Notes: generated from the letters alone by a model not told the origin. A stretch of DNA of 64,000 nt from Phycisphaerales bacterium (GCA_016710275.1 JADJXS010000001.1:3906001-3970000), one strand, 5' to 3'. Positions 8,011-17,083 are shown, numbered from the stretch's first letter. Program-made: numbers and translations.

Positions 8011-9129
8011 TTAGCCCAAAATTCCTCGAATCCCTGCCTCCGTAACCGGTTTTATTAGCCCAACTTCCGTCAAAATCCCCGAAATCAGCCCCGCCGGCGT
8101 CACGTCAAAGGCCGGATTCACACAGCGCACGCCCGGCGGAACCAGTGCATGCCCGAACATCGCGCCGACCTCCGACTCGGACCGCTGCTCAATCGGAATC
8201 CCCGCCCCATTCGGACAAGCCGGATCAAACGTGCTGCGCGGAGCGGCCACGTAGAACGGAATCCCGTGGTGCCGCGCAAGAATTGCCACGCCAAGCGTGC
8301 CGATCTTGTTCGCCGTATCGCCGTTGGCCGCGATTCGATCCGCCCCCACGATCACCATCTGAACCGCCCCGGAGGCCATCACGCTCGCCGCCGCATTGTC
8401 GCACAGCACGGACACTTCGATTCCCGCCGCGGATAATTCAAACGCGGTCAGTCGCGCGCCCTGGAGCAGCGGCCGCGTCTCGTCCGCGAACACGCGGAAC
8501 CGCCGGCCGCCTGCGTGCGCCACGTACATCGGCGCGAGCGCCGTGCCGTACGCCGCGGTCGCCAGCGATCCGGCGTTGCAATGCGTCAGCACCCCCCCGC
8601 CCTCGGGAATCAGCGACGCGCCCAGTTCGCCGATCTGCCGGCAAACCGCCTCATCCTCCGCCGCGATCTCCATCGCCTCCCGTAGCGCCAGCGCCGCGGC
8701 CGCGGGCGGCGCGGTCTCGCTCAGCGCCGCGCGCATCACCCGCCGCACCGCCCAGGCCAGGTTCACCGCGGTGGGCCGGGCTGCGATCAGCTCCGCCGCG
8801 ACCCGCTCCGCCGTCGAGCGAAACAGGGCCGCATCTGCATCCGCCGCGCCGCGCACGCCGACGCAAAATCCGAATCCCGCCGCAACGCCGATGGCCGGCG
8901 CGCCGCGCACGCGCAGCATGCGAATCGCTTCGATGATGGTCGGCACGTCACCGCAGCGGACGTAGCGCACCTCCCCGGGCAGCGCGACCTGATCCAGCAG
9001 CTCCAGCGTCCCATCCGCGCCGCCAACCCACCGCACCGCCCGCGGCACCCGTGCCAGGAGCTGCTCCACCCGGTCGGCCGAACCCGCGCTCGCGGCCCCC
9101 GACGATTTCGTCACTGTGCTTGATTGCAT
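8011..9129 (-). CDS. mtnA: S-methyl-5-thioribose-1-phosphate isomerase
   Basis: MtnA converts methylthioribose-1-phosphate to methylthioribulose-1-phosphate in the cytosolic methionine salvage pathway. The 372-residue protein has the family landmarks: RGAPAIGVAAG near the N-terminus, LTHCNAGSLATAAYGTAL with the catalytic Cys, ADETRPLLQGARLTAFEL, and VGADRIAANGDTANKIGT with the catalytic Asp. Length and motif order are normal. In the Cys motif the usual NTG is NAG here. The ATG at 9129 is preferred; an in-frame TTG at 9183 is possible but adds a non-conserved N-terminus. No Shine-Dalgarno is visible. It lies 54 bases downstream of the A2M-like gene and may be cotranscribed with it. No other salvage gene is in the window. 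Confidence 0.93.
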   Translation of the reverse strand: MQSSTVTKSSGAASAGSADRVEQLLARVPRAVRWVGGADGTLELLDQVALPGEVRYVRCGDVPTIIEAIRMLRVRGAPAIGVAAGFGFCVGVRGAADADAALFRSTAERVAAELIAARPTAVNLAWAVRRVMRAALSETAPPAAAALALREAMEIAAEDEAVCRQIGELGASLIPEGGGVLTHCNAGSLATAAYGTALAPMYVAHAGGRRFRVFADETRPLLQGARLTAFELSAAGIEVSVLCDNAAASVMASGAVQMVIVGADRIAANGDTANKIGTLGVAILARHHGIPFYVAAPRSTFDPACPNGAGIPIEQRSESEVGAMFGHALVPPGVRCVNPAFDVTPAGLISGILTEVGLIKPVTEAGIRGILG

Positions 9130-9183
9130 GAGCGAAGTTATACCCGGGTATCGGGCAGCGGTGACACGATCGGCGTCCTGCAA

Positions 9184-12100
9184 TCACTCCGCGACGATGA
9201 TCCGCTCCACCCCGCCCGTCACCATCACTCCGACCGGCTCCCCCTCCGCGGTTCGAACATCAGGCGGCGGAATCCGGCACGCCCCCGGGCGAACCGCCAG
9301 CAGCACAAACTCATGAACCCGCTCTCGCGCCTGGCTCGACGTGACCGCCCATTGAAGTCGATCCACCTGCGCCAGGCGCTGCTGGCCGATCGAGGTCAGC
9401 CCCTCCACCGCGCGCCGCATCGACAGACACGTCGGCGGGATCGCCTGAACCCAATCCGCCCCGGCCGGCAGCGGCGCACCCTCGAGCGTGTCGCGGATCA
9501 GGACGAGCGTGCCGCCCGGCAGCCGCTCGGCCGGATCGAGTTCCGCCAGATCCCACTCGCTTCGATCCAGCGGCCCGATCAGGCGCGGCGCGGCGTCCGC
9601 GTCAATTCGCGGGATCATCCGAAACACATTGCGCCGGACCGTCAGCGCCGCGCGGCGCTGCGCCCCATTCGAATCGCCCTCCATCCCGTGCACGACGTGC
9701 GCCGCTTCGACCGTCGAAGCCGGCGCGCCGGACTCAGGCTCGAAGCGCACGCGCAACAGGCCGTCGCCGGCGCGCGCCGCTTCAATTGCCAGCGTCAGTC
9801 GCGCCGTTCGGCCGCGATGAAGATCGACGACGTATGCTCCATCCCCGTCCGGTGCGATGGGCGCGCCGTCGGCGCCACGCAGCCCCTCCGTGACCAGCGC
9901 CGCGCCGGCATCCACCCACAGCCGCCCGCGCGAGGATTCCGTGCCGGCGGTCAGCACAATCGCGGCCACCGTGCGATCACCCGTGTGCAGCCGGGCCGGC
10001 AGGTCCACTGCCAACCCCAATCCGGCCTGGACATCCAGGGTCAGTGCCGCACGTGCGTCGCGCTCGCGCGAATCGGCAAAGCTCGTCAGCAGCCGATAGC
10101 GCCGTGGTTGCGACGGCAGCGGCGCCTCGATCACCGCCTTCCCATCCCGCACGGGGACCACCGACGTCCACAGCGTGCCGCCCTCCAGCAGCGCCAGCGG
10201 CAGTTCGGATCGCGAGCGGAACAATTCCGCCAAGTGCCCGCGCCCGGCCACCCCCGCATCGAGCAGCGCGCCGGCGGCGGTTCGCTCGGGTGCGCCTTCC
10301 GAGAAATCAGTGCGATCCCGATCGGCGAACCACGGCAGCGTTCCCACGTCGGCCGCATCGATCAGCCGCACAAGCAGCACGCCACTCTGCGGTTCGCCCT
10401 CCGCGCCACGCACGGTTGCCGTCACGGTCGCAATCGAACCCGGCGAGCACGCCGCCGGCCCGCTCAGTTCGATCGTCGGCGCAGGCCCTCGAACCTCGGC
10501 TGCCGCCAGCCGATGCAGTCCCGAAGACCGCACCGCAAGCAACTCGACCCACGCGCTGCCTGATGCCGCACCGGCCGACGGCGGAAGTGACATCTCCCCG
10601 CTTTCCGAAGTCGTCATTCGAACGGCCCGCACGCCATGATCGTGCAGCACGATCAGCAGTGGATCGCCGATTCGTTCCGATCCCCAGGTCAGGTTGATCG
10701 CGCCGTGGCCTCCCGCGGAATCCACCGCGGCGCGAATCCATGCGCTCCCGCCGACCGGACATTCTCCCAGCACGAGATTCCGGACCGCTCGCAGCGGCGG
10801 CACCTGTTCAGCAAGCGCCGCGATCTCGCAGCGCAGCTCGATGTGCCGCGCCTCGGGCGGCGCCAGCCACGGGCGCGTCGCATACCCGCGCGGCGTCGGC
10901 TCCGTGTCCAGCGTCTGGGCCGCCACACCATCCACCAGCACCTCGACGCGCGGCGGCGAATCCGCATGCCGACCCAGCGGATCCAGCAGCCCCACAATCG
11001 CCGACAGCGGCGCTCCGGCGTGCGGCTGCGGCGGATCCACGAGCAACCAGGCATGTGCCCGCTCAGGGCCGGCCACGATCCCGGCCGCGGAAACGGAATT
11101 GCGGCCGTCCCGCGCCAGAATGCTGACGTGAAAATTCACACCCAAAGGCGGCGCGACGCCCTGCAGCGTGCTGAGCGGCACTCCCAGCATGGCGGCGCCC
11201 TGGCCGTCGAGCGTTGCCTTTACATCCCGCACCAATGCCGCCAGCGGCAAGCGGCCCGCGTCCAGGTCCGGCACCTGCGTCGCCCGAATGAACGCGCGCA
11301 TTTCGCCGCCCGCCACCGGCCCGCCCCAAGGATACACCGCGCGCACCCGCGCACTGAGCAGCCCCGGACCGGCGACGCGCTGTTCCGGCGTCGAGAGCGG
11401 AACCCATCCGGGGTTCTGCAGCTCCACCTCGAACGGCCCATCTTCCGGAGAGAGCGCTCGCAGCGCCAGCGTGCCCCCGGCGTTCTCAATCTGACGATCG
11501 CCTTGACGCAGCGCCACAAACAGCCGGCGCGCTTCCGCACTCTCGGCCCCCACGCGCAGCTCGCTCGATATCACCCCGCCGGCGTGCAATTTCGCCGGGC
11601 TGGAGACCAGCGTGCGATTCTCGGAGTCGCGCAGCTCGATTCGCCACGACGCCGCGTCGCGCTGTGCCGCGGCGACCGCGGCCCCGAGCAGAACCCCCGA
11701 TACGCTCACCGTCTGCCCGGGTCGGACGAACGCCGGCCCTGCCGACAGCAGGCACGCGCCGGGGTCGGCCGCGTCATCCGCGTGCGGCAACACCCCGGCG
11801 CACAGCGCCACGCCGGACGCACTGCGCAGCATCGCGCGCCAGCGCCGCACACCCGCCAGCCGCGCCTCATTCGGCAGACGCAGCAGCGCCGCGCCGTCCG
11901 TGATCGGGACGGTGGCCGGCACGAAAGAGACTCCCTCCATCCAGAACAGCACTTCCCCGCTGATCGGCAGGCGCTTTCCATCGGCCAGGCGGCTCGCCGC
12001 CAGCACCACCTGCTCCCCGCGCACCGCCACGGTCATCTGCGCGTCCCCCGCGACCAGCACACGTCGATGCGTTTGCGCAGTCCCGTCGTGCAGCACCGCA

Positions 12101-13308
12101 TGGGTCACGATCACATAGGCGTCGGCCTCCGGCACGAACGACAGCGGCGGAGACAGCGTGCGGCTGTCGAAGGCGTCGAACGGGTCGGTCGCACCCGGCT
12201 CGATGCGGCGGGACAGCCGCACCGCGCCATCAATGGGCAGCAGCGCCGGATCCAGCCGCCCGCGGCGCTCCTCGAGAAACCGCCCCACGTCGAAGCGGCG
12301 GATTTCCAGCTCGATTGATCGCACGCCGCGGGCCGTCAGCAGCAGCGGCGTCTCACGCCCCGGCAGCGCCGCCTCCTCGGCATCCACGATCACCTCCGGC
12401 CGGCGCAGCTCCGCCGCCCGCCGGGCCGCCGCTTCGCCCGATTCATCTCTCGCCTCTGCGGCCAGCGCGTACCAGCGCACCGCTTCGCGCCATTCGCGCC
12501 GCTCATCCAGCAATTCCGCCAGTGACAGCGCCGCTCGCAGCGCCAGCGGGGATGCGGGCGCGTCGGCCGCCAATTCGCGCAGCGCATCCAACCCCGCGAC
12601 GGTGCGATCCGCACTGCGCGCATCGAGCAGCGCCAGCTCCAGACCGGCCGCCCGCGCAGCGTCGGGAGCCTGCACCCACGCCGCCGCCCGCCGCTGCAGC
12701 GCTTCGAGCTGCGCGCGGCGCACCCGCTGCGCCTGCTCGGCCGAGTCGATCGCCGGCACACCGAACCGCGGCGGCGTCATCGGCCACTCGCCATGCAAAG
12801 CCCACGTCCGGGCCAGCGGCGCGACGGCGGCCTCCATCCGCGACCAGCGCTGTTGAGACTCAAACGTTGCCAGGGCGTCGTCGAGCAGTTCAAGGGCCAG
12901 CGACGATTCGCGCAGGGTCAGCGCCGCCATCCCCGCCGCGAGCAGCACCTCGCCGCGCCGCGCCACGTCCGGCCGGCCTTCGGCCGCGGCCGCCAGTCGC
13001 GCCCGCCCCTCCTGCGCATCAGTCCGGCTGTCGCTGCGCAGCAGCACCAGCGCCTCGACCAGCGCCGCGTCGCGCAAGGCTTCCGCATCGCGGCTGCGCC
13101 GCACCACATCCTGCGCCAGCAGCACGGCCCGCTCGCTTGCGCCCTCGGCGTAGGCGCGCAGCGCTTCGCCGAGGAAGGGAGAGAATTCGGGGTCCGGCTC
13201 AGACGAGCGGAGCCGGGTCTGTGCGTCGGCGTGAATCGTCAGCACAACCACGACGAATGCCGCGGCGAAGCGAAGAAAGAACGTCGCGGCGGTGGGAAGC
13301 TTGATCAT
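9184..13308 (-). CDS. Giant exported alpha-2-macroglobulin-like protein without thioester
   Basis: The product has 1374 residues and a signal peptide (FFLRFAAAFVVVVLTIHADA, then Gln). Residues 30-350 are Ala/Arg-rich helices that look like TPR-type repeats. From about 370 onward it is beta-rich, with segments resembling macroglobulin domains: VIVTHAVLHDGTAQTHRRVL, and near 1045-1085 WTSVVPVRDGKAVIEAPLPS followed by RRYRLLTSFADSRE, the pattern of the A2M domain. There is no CxEQ thioester and no thioester domain, so a covalent protease trap is not possible by the known mechanism. Bacterial A2M proteins are periplasmic or lipoproteins and often pair with PBP1C, which is absent here. The start at 13308 is set by the signal peptide. 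Family call is by pattern only. Confidence 0.55.
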   Translation of the reverse strand: MIKLPTAATFFLRFAAAFVVVVLTIHADAQTRLRSSEPDPEFSPFLGEALRAYAEGASERAVLLAQDVVRRSRDAEALRDAALVEALVLLRSDSRTDAQEGRARLAAAAEGRPDVARRGEVLLAAGMAALTLRESSLALELLDDALATFESQQRWSRMEAAVAPLARTWALHGEWPMTPPRFGVPAIDSAEQAQRVRRAQLEALQRRAAAWVQAPDAARAAGLELALLDARSADRTVAGLDALRELAADAPASPLALRAALSLAELLDERREWREAVRWYALAAEARDESGEAAARRAAELRRPEVIVDAEEAALPGRETPLLLTARGVRSIELEIRRFDVGRFLEERRGRLDPALLPIDGAVRLSRRIEPGATDPFDAFDSRTLSPPLSFVPEADAYVIVTHAVLHDGTAQTHRRVLVAGDAQMTVAVRGEQVVLAASRLADGKRLPISGEVLFWMEGVSFVPATVPITDGAALLRLPNEARLAGVRRWRAMLRSASGVALCAGVLPHADDAADPGACLLSAGPAFVRPGQTVSVSGVLLGAAVAAAQRDAASWRIELRDSENRTLVSSPAKLHAGGVISSELRVGAESAEARRLFVALRQGDRQIENAGGTLALRALSPEDGPFEVELQNPGWVPLSTPEQRVAGPGLLSARVRAVYPWGGPVAGGEMRAFIRATQVPDLDAGRLPLAALVRDVKATLDGQGAAMLGVPLSTLQGVAPPLGVNFHVSILARDGRNSVSAAGIVAGPERAHAWLLVDPPQPHAGAPLSAIVGLLDPLGRHADSPPRVEVLVDGVAAQTLDTEPTPRGYATRPWLAPPEARHIELRCEIAALAEQVPPLRAVRNLVLGECPVGGSAWIRAAVDSAGGHGAINLTWGSERIGDPLLIVLHDHGVRAVRMTTSESGEMSLPPSAGAASGSAWVELLAVRSSGLHRLAAAEVRGPAPTIELSGPAACSPGSIATVTATVRGAEGEPQSGVLLVRLIDAADVGTLPWFADRDRTDFSEGAPERTAAGALLDAGVAGRGHLAELFRSRSELPLALLEGGTLWTSVVPVRDGKAVIEAPLPSQPRRYRLLTSFADSRERDARAALTLDVQAGLGLAVDLPARLHTGDRTVAAIVLTAGTESSRGRLWVDAGAALVTEGLRGADGAPIAPDGDGAYVVDLHRGRTARLTLAIEAARAGDGLLRVRFEPESGAPASTVEAAHVVHGMEGDSNGAQRRAALTVRRNVFRMIPRIDADAAPRLIGPLDRSEWDLAELDPAERLPGGTLVLIRDTLEGAPLPAGADWVQAIPPTCLSMRRAVEGLTSIGQQRLAQVDRLQWAVTSSQARERVHEFVLLAVRPGACRIPPPDVRTAEGEPVGVMVTGGVERIIVAE

Positions 13309-13442
13309 TTCGCCCCAATTGTACGCGCGCTGCACAGCCCCGCGGAGTGTCGCATGGCTCATCCAGGTGGAGTGTCGCGCGCCGACAGGGGACGGCGATG
13401 CCGCGGCGCGAACGGGTGCGCAACCGGGTGCGCAGCGGCGGA

Positions 13443-14492
13443 TCATCGGGCGCGAACAAAGCGATCGTGCGGAATGCCCATTTCCATGCAGCACGGCGCG
13501 ATATCCGCCAGGAAGCGCTGCGCATCCGTGTAATACCCGGCCGTCGGCCGCAGTCCCGGCAGCCGCGCGCTCCAGAACTCGTTGAACGCCCCCATCAGCA
13601 GCTCGCGAATGTACTTGGCCGTCATGCTCGCCAGCGCGACCGGCAGATGATGCTCATCTGCGCCGACGCGAAACTCGATGCTCCACGTGGAGGACCGCGC
13701 TCCGCCGCGCGGCGCGAGTTGGTACGCCGACCGCTCCGCCGTCGCCTCCGTCTCGCTGATTGCCCGATCCGGCCAGGCGTCCTGCAGGATCGTTCGATAG
13801 TTGGACCGACCGCCCAGCCGATCCACGACAACGCACACCGGCCCCTCCCATTCGCCGATGCCGCGCTCGATCAGCCGCAGCACCTGCTCGACCACGACGG
13901 TTGACTTGTTCCGTGTCGCCGCGACGCGATCGTTGTAGCGATCCTCCGCCACGATCTCGACCCGCGCCCCGCGAAACCCGATTCGCGCCTGCTGCAACTC
14001 CTCCCCCAAACGCCGCCCCATCTCGCCGATGCCGCCGAGCACTCCGTCCGCAGGCAGCGCGCGATCCAGCGCCCGGTACCACGGCATGCGCGTGCCGCTC
14101 TCCGACCCACGATCCGTGATGTGCCGCAGCAGCGCCGCAAGCCGATCCACCGGCGCTCCGCCCGCCGCCGCGAAGGCCCGTACCGAGCGCTCCAGCGTCC
14201 CGACGCCGCGCTTGCGATCGAAGACCTCCTTGGAATCCCCCACGATCAGCCGTCCCGCCGCCCCGCGCGCCGATCGACACACACACGCTGACAGGCGCTG
14301 CCACAGGTCCGGCGGTCCGATCGCGGCTGCGGCGCTCCCTGAAGCCGTGCTGACATCCGGCGCGGCCCCCGCCTCGCCGCTCTTCGATGTTGCGGCCTGC
14401 GGCTCTCCGATGTCCCATACCGTTGCCGCCACCACCAGCGGCCCGAGCACCGGCCCGTAACCCGCCTCATCAATCCCGATCAGGCGCAGCAC
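13443..14492 (-). CDS. Long divergent ribonuclease HII-like protein
   Basis: RNase HII cleaves RNA in RNA-DNA hybrids and removes ribonucleotides from DNA. This 349-residue protein starts LIGIDEAGYGPVLGPLVVAA, matching the RNase HII block with its Asp-Glu pair. It continues with VGDSKEVFD (the DSK motif), VCVVVDRLGGRSNY (third acidic residue) and GADEHHLPVALASMTAKYIRE, which corresponds to the D...ASIxAKxxRD block with the fourth acidic residue. The tail AGYYTDAQRF matches the usual KGYGTxxH region. All four acidic positions therefore seem present, but the protein is about 100 residues longer than normal and RGP is replaced by YGP. The GTG start lies one base after the stop of the MlaE gene, which indicates coupling. 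Confidence 0.7.
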   Translation of the reverse strand: MLRLIGIDEAGYGPVLGPLVVAATVWDIGEPQAATSKSGEAGAAPDVSTASGSAAAAIGPPDLWQRLSACVCRSARGAAGRLIVGDSKEVFDRKRGVGTLERSVRAFAAAGGAPVDRLAALLRHITDRGSESGTRMPWYRALDRALPADGVLGGIGEMGRRLGEELQQARIGFRGARVEIVAEDRYNDRVAATRNKSTVVVEQVLRLIERGIGEWEGPVCVVVDRLGGRSNYRTILQDAWPDRAISETEATAERSAYQLAPRGGARSSTWSIEFRVGADEHHLPVALASMTAKYIRELLMGAFNEFWSARLPGLRPTAGYYTDAQRFLADIAPCCMEMGIPHDRFVRAR

Positions 14493-14493
14493 G

Positions 14494-15339
14494 TCACCAC
14501 CCCAGCGTGTAGAAGATCACCGCGAAGATCACGTCCGCGATGATGATCGCGACGATGCTCTTGACCACCGTGGTCGTCGTGGCGCGGCCGACGCCTTCCG
14601 CCCCTCCGCGCACGCTCAGCCCTTCGTGACAGGCCAGCAGCGCGATCAGCACGCCGAACACCGCCGCCTTGCCCAACCCGGTCAGGTAGTCGCTCAGCGA
14701 CAGCGCTGCAAGCGTCGCGTCGATGTAGAGCGTGCCGCTGAGGCCCAGGTTCAGCGTAGCGCACAGATAGCCGCCCAGCAGGCCGACCAGGTCGGCCAGC
14801 ACGGTCAGCCCCACCATCATCGTCGCGGTCGCCACCACCCGCGGAACAACGAGGAAGCGGATCGGGTCCAGGGCGTGGGCGCGCAGCGCCTTGATCTCCT
14901 CCCCCTCCACCATCGCCCCCAGCTCCGCGGCGATCGAGGCGCCCGCAAACCCGCTCAGCAGAATCGCCGTGAAGAGCGGCCCCAGCTCGCGAAACATCGC
15001 AATGGCGACCACGTCCGCGACGCGCTCCAACTGCCCGTAGGCCTCGAGCGTCGGAGCCATGTTCAGCGCCAGGATCACCCCGATGAACGTCTGCACCAGC
15101 ACGACGATGGGGATGCTGCGCACACCGACGCGGATCATCTGCCGCACCAGCGCATCGAGCCGACGCCGCCCGCCGCGCCCGATCAGCACCGCCCCGATGC
15201 GCGAAAGAACGCTGCCCAGCAGCCGCGTCAATCCACCGCCGTAGATCACGGTGTCGAGTGCGCGCTCAATCGGATATCGCAGCAGCGCTCCCACCGCGCT
15301 CACCCCACGGACCAGCGCGCTGGCCGGACGGTCGCTCAT
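14494..15339 (-). CDS. MlaE-family ABC transporter permease
   Basis: The 281-residue protein is an MlaE-type inner-membrane permease, a class that moves phospholipids or other lipids between inner and outer membranes together with an MlaF-type ATPase and MlaD-type MCE protein. Family features are the N-terminal amphipathic helix, VLVQTFIGVILALNMAPTLE, RELGPLFTAILLSGFAGASI with AAELGAM, and VVPRVVATATMM. It overlaps the STAS gene by ATGA at 15336-15339; many MlaE proteins are regulated by or fused to a STAS partner, so the pair makes sense. No ATPase or MCE gene is adjacent, so the remaining subunits must be elsewhere. The RNase HII-like gene follows one base later. Confidence 0.88.
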   Translation of the reverse strand: MSDRPASALVRGVSAVGALLRYPIERALDTVIYGGGLTRLLGSVLSRIGAVLIGRGGRRRLDALVRQMIRVGVRSIPIVVLVQTFIGVILALNMAPTLEAYGQLERVADVVAIAMFRELGPLFTAILLSGFAGASIAAELGAMVEGEEIKALRAHALDPIRFLVVPRVVATATMMVGLTVLADLVGLLGGYLCATLNLGLSGTLYIDATLAALSLSDYLTGLGKAAVFGVLIALLACHEGLSVRGGAEGVGRATTTTVVKSIVAIIIADVIFAVIFYTLGW

Positions 15340-15686
15340 CCGCCGCGGGCCTCATCCACCGTCGGCGTAATGCGGAAGAACTGCGTCAGGTTCGTGATCT
15401 GAAACACCCCCAGCACGCGCGGCTGCAACGACGCCAGCGTCAGCCCGCCGCCGGCCTGTTCCACCATCCGCTTGATCTGCACGAGCGTGCCGACCCCCGA
15501 GCTGTCGAGATAGGAAACCAGCGACAGGTCCACGATCAGGCGGCGCAGCCCCGCTCCCGCGACTCGCGCGGCCTGCTCCAGCAGCGCCGGAGCGTTGGAA
15601 AACGCGATCTCCCCCTCCAGCGACAGCACCGACACGCCGTCCGACGTCTCCACCCGAATCCGCAGGTTTTCCGGTGCAGCGCTCAT
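15336..15686 (-). CDS. STAS-domain protein (anti-sigma-antagonist / MlaB-like)
   Basis: The 116-residue protein is a single STAS domain. It contains LSLEGEIAFSNAPALLEQAA and DLSLVSYLDSSGVGTLVQIK, the latter with the DSSG loop whose Ser is the phosphorylation site in SpoIIAA-type antagonists. Given the ATGA overlap with an MlaE permease, an MlaB-like role in the lipid transporter is the simplest reading; a role as anti-sigma factor antagonist cannot be excluded. The ATG at 15686 is chosen over an in-frame TTG at 15722. No Shine-Dalgarno precedes it, and the predicted promoter would place transcription start almost at the ATG. Confidence 0.88.
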   Translation of the reverse strand: MSAAPENLRIRVETSDGVSVLSLEGEIAFSNAPALLEQAARVAGAGLRRLIVDLSLVSYLDSSGVGTLVQIKRMVEQAGGGLTLASLQPRVLGVFQITNLTQFFRITPTVDEARGG

Positions 15687-15694
15687 GCGACCCG

Positions 15695-15722
15695 TTTCTA
15701 CCACAATCCGCCCAAAACGCAA
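15695..15722 (-). promoter_or_regulatory. Predicted promoter of the STAS-MlaE-RNase HII operon, possibly leaderless
   Basis: The minus strand reads TTGCGT (15722-15717), a 16-base spacer, and TAGAAA (15700-15695). Transcription would begin close to 15688, two bases before the ATG at 15686, where no ribosome binding site is seen. Confidence 0.3.
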
Positions 15723-15726
15723 ACCA

Positions 15727-15760
15727 CCGCGGACGACGGTCTACGCCGCGGACGACGGTC
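15727..15760. repeat. Two direct 15-bp repeats at the STAS operon promoter
   Basis: CCGCGGACGACGGTC occurs at 15727-15741 and again at 15746-15760 with a 4-base spacer (period 19 bp, about two helical turns). Each copy contains an ACCG...CGGT-like dyad. The position just upstream of the predicted -35 fits tandem activator or repressor sites. Confidence 0.45.
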
Positions 15761-15774
15761 CGCCCAGCTCCCTG

Positions 15775-16179
15775 CTACTCTGCTCCCGCCGCCGCGGAAT
15801 TCCCGCCGGCCTTCCCCGAACCGGCGCGGGCATCGGGCGCACCGCCGGGCTTCTCGAACCGCCCCTCGCGCAGCGCCGCGCGCCAGCGCTCCACCGCTTC
15901 TGATCGGCGCGTCTCGGCATCAAAGTAGCGGTACCCCAGCGTCTCACCCGTCAGCCGCTCCAGCGACAAGATGGCCATCATCCGTACGGCAGAATCCCCA
16001 TCCTCCAGCAACGGCACCAGCCGATGCACCGCCGCCCGATCGCCGCTGTTCGCCAGTGCCACGCCTGCGACGGCGCGCTCCCTGGCGTTGGGAGAATTGA
16101 GCTTCGGGCTTGATCCACTCGGCAGACAGCCGCCGCCGATCGACGCCAGCAGGAGCAATAGGGGCACAACACGCGACAT
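15775..16179 (-). CDS. HEAT-repeat lipoprotein
   Basis: The 134-residue product starts MSRVVPLLLLLASIGGGCLP, a signal peptide with a Gly-Gly-Cys lipobox-like end. Residues 30-75 form one or two HEAT repeats (NARERAVAGVALANSGD, AAVHRLVPLLEDGDSAVR with MMAILSLERLTG), with a low-complexity Gly/Ala tail. HEAT repeats mediate protein binding; no partner can be named. The gene follows pgmB by only a few bases, but a TATAAT lies across the pgmB stop, so it may have its own promoter and a nearly leaderless transcript. No Shine-Dalgarno is visible. Confidence 0.75.
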   Translation of the reverse strand: MSRVVPLLLLLASIGGGCLPSGSSPKLNSPNARERAVAGVALANSGDRAAVHRLVPLLEDGDSAVRMMAILSLERLTGETLGYRYFDAETRRSEAVERWRAALREGRFEKPGGAPDARAGSGKAGGNSAAAGAE

Positions 16180-16187
16180 TGCACGCG

Positions 16188-16193
16188 ATTATA
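16188..16193 (-). promoter_or_regulatory. TATAAT -10 element overlapping the pgmB stop
   Basis: The minus strand reads TATAAT here, ending nine bases before the ATG at 16179. The -35 region is weak (TGTTGG at a 16-base spacing). Transcription would start about two bases before the ATG, another candidate leaderless mRNA. Confidence 0.35.
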
Positions 16194-16851
16194 CGACCGG
16201 CAGCAGCGCCAACAGCACATCCGCCCGCAGGCTTGCCGGCGTCGGCACAACCAGGTCCGCCCCGCCGACGCGCTCCGCCGGCCCGACGCCGACGACACGC
16301 ATCCCCGCCGCGCGGGCCGCCTGCACGCCGGCCGCCGCGTCCTCCACGACGACGCAGCGCGGAGCAGGGACGGCCAGCTGCGCCGCCGCCGCGGTGAAAA
16401 CCTGCGGATCCGGCTTGGAGCGCGGCGCGTCGTTGCCGTCCACCACGGCGTCGAAAGCGGCTGCCAGGCCGATTCGCTCCAGCACGGCGCGCGCATTTCG
16501 ACTGGAAGAAGCGACCGCGAGGGCGGCGCCGGCATTGCGAAGGGCGTCCAAAAGTGCCGGAATGCCGTCAAATGCGTCGGCCGGCGTCATGGCGGCGACG
16601 CGGGCGAGATACCGATCGTTCTTTACGCGCATGATGTCGGCGCGGCGGGCCGGATCGAATTCGCCCCAGCGATCACCCAGCACGATGCGCAGGCTCTCTT
16701 CGCGAGAAAGGCCGCGCAGCCCCTCATTGACCGCGCGGTCATAGGGCACGCGCAGGTCCGTTGCAACATCCTGCCAGCTCAGGTAGTGCAACTCGGCGGT
16801 GTCCGTCAGGACGCCGTCGAGATCGAAGATCACGGCGCGGCGCGCCTTCAT
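16189..16851 (-). CDS. pgmB: Beta-phosphoglucomutase-like HAD hydrolase
   Basis: The 220-residue protein belongs to the HAD superfamily, subfamily of beta-phosphoglucomutase, which interconverts beta-glucose-1-phosphate and glucose-6-phosphate. Motif I is VIFDLDGVLTDTAELHYLSW, with the nucleophile Asp and acid/base Asp. The cap domain carries RGLSREESLRIVLGD, a subfamily hallmark. Motif II is VASSSRNARAV, motif III lies in RSKPDPQVF, and motif IV is VVVEDAAAGVQAA. The ATG at 16851 is placed directly before motif I and has GGAG at nine bases. Substrate is inferred from the cap motifs; another sugar phosphate is possible. A tRNA-Ser gene lies divergently 92 bases upstream. Confidence 0.85.
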   Translation of the reverse strand: MKARRAVIFDLDGVLTDTAELHYLSWQDVATDLRVPYDRAVNEGLRGLSREESLRIVLGDRWGEFDPARRADIMRVKNDRYLARVAAMTPADAFDGIPALLDALRNAGAALAVASSSRNARAVLERIGLAAAFDAVVDGNDAPRSKPDPQVFTAAAAQLAVPAPRCVVVEDAAAGVQAARAAGMRVVGVGPAERVGGADLVVPTPASLRADVLLALLPVV

Positions 16852-16943
16852 GGGCCGGTTCTCCACGGGGGTGTCGCCGTCCCGGAATCCGAAGGCCGGG
16901 GGCTGGTCGAAGGGGGCGGTTTCGCGCAAAATCCCCGCTCCCT

Positions 16944-17030
<87 letters not shown>

Positions 17031-17083
17031 ATTTCCTTCCATTCGACGCATGCAACGCCGCGCCGCGGCGCCGATCGGCGGTG

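Noticed and set aside
9124..12318. Two plus-strand frames of 479 and 560 codons opposite the A2M-like gene
   Set aside because: Composition is Arg/Gln/His-rich without any domain, typical of shadow frames.
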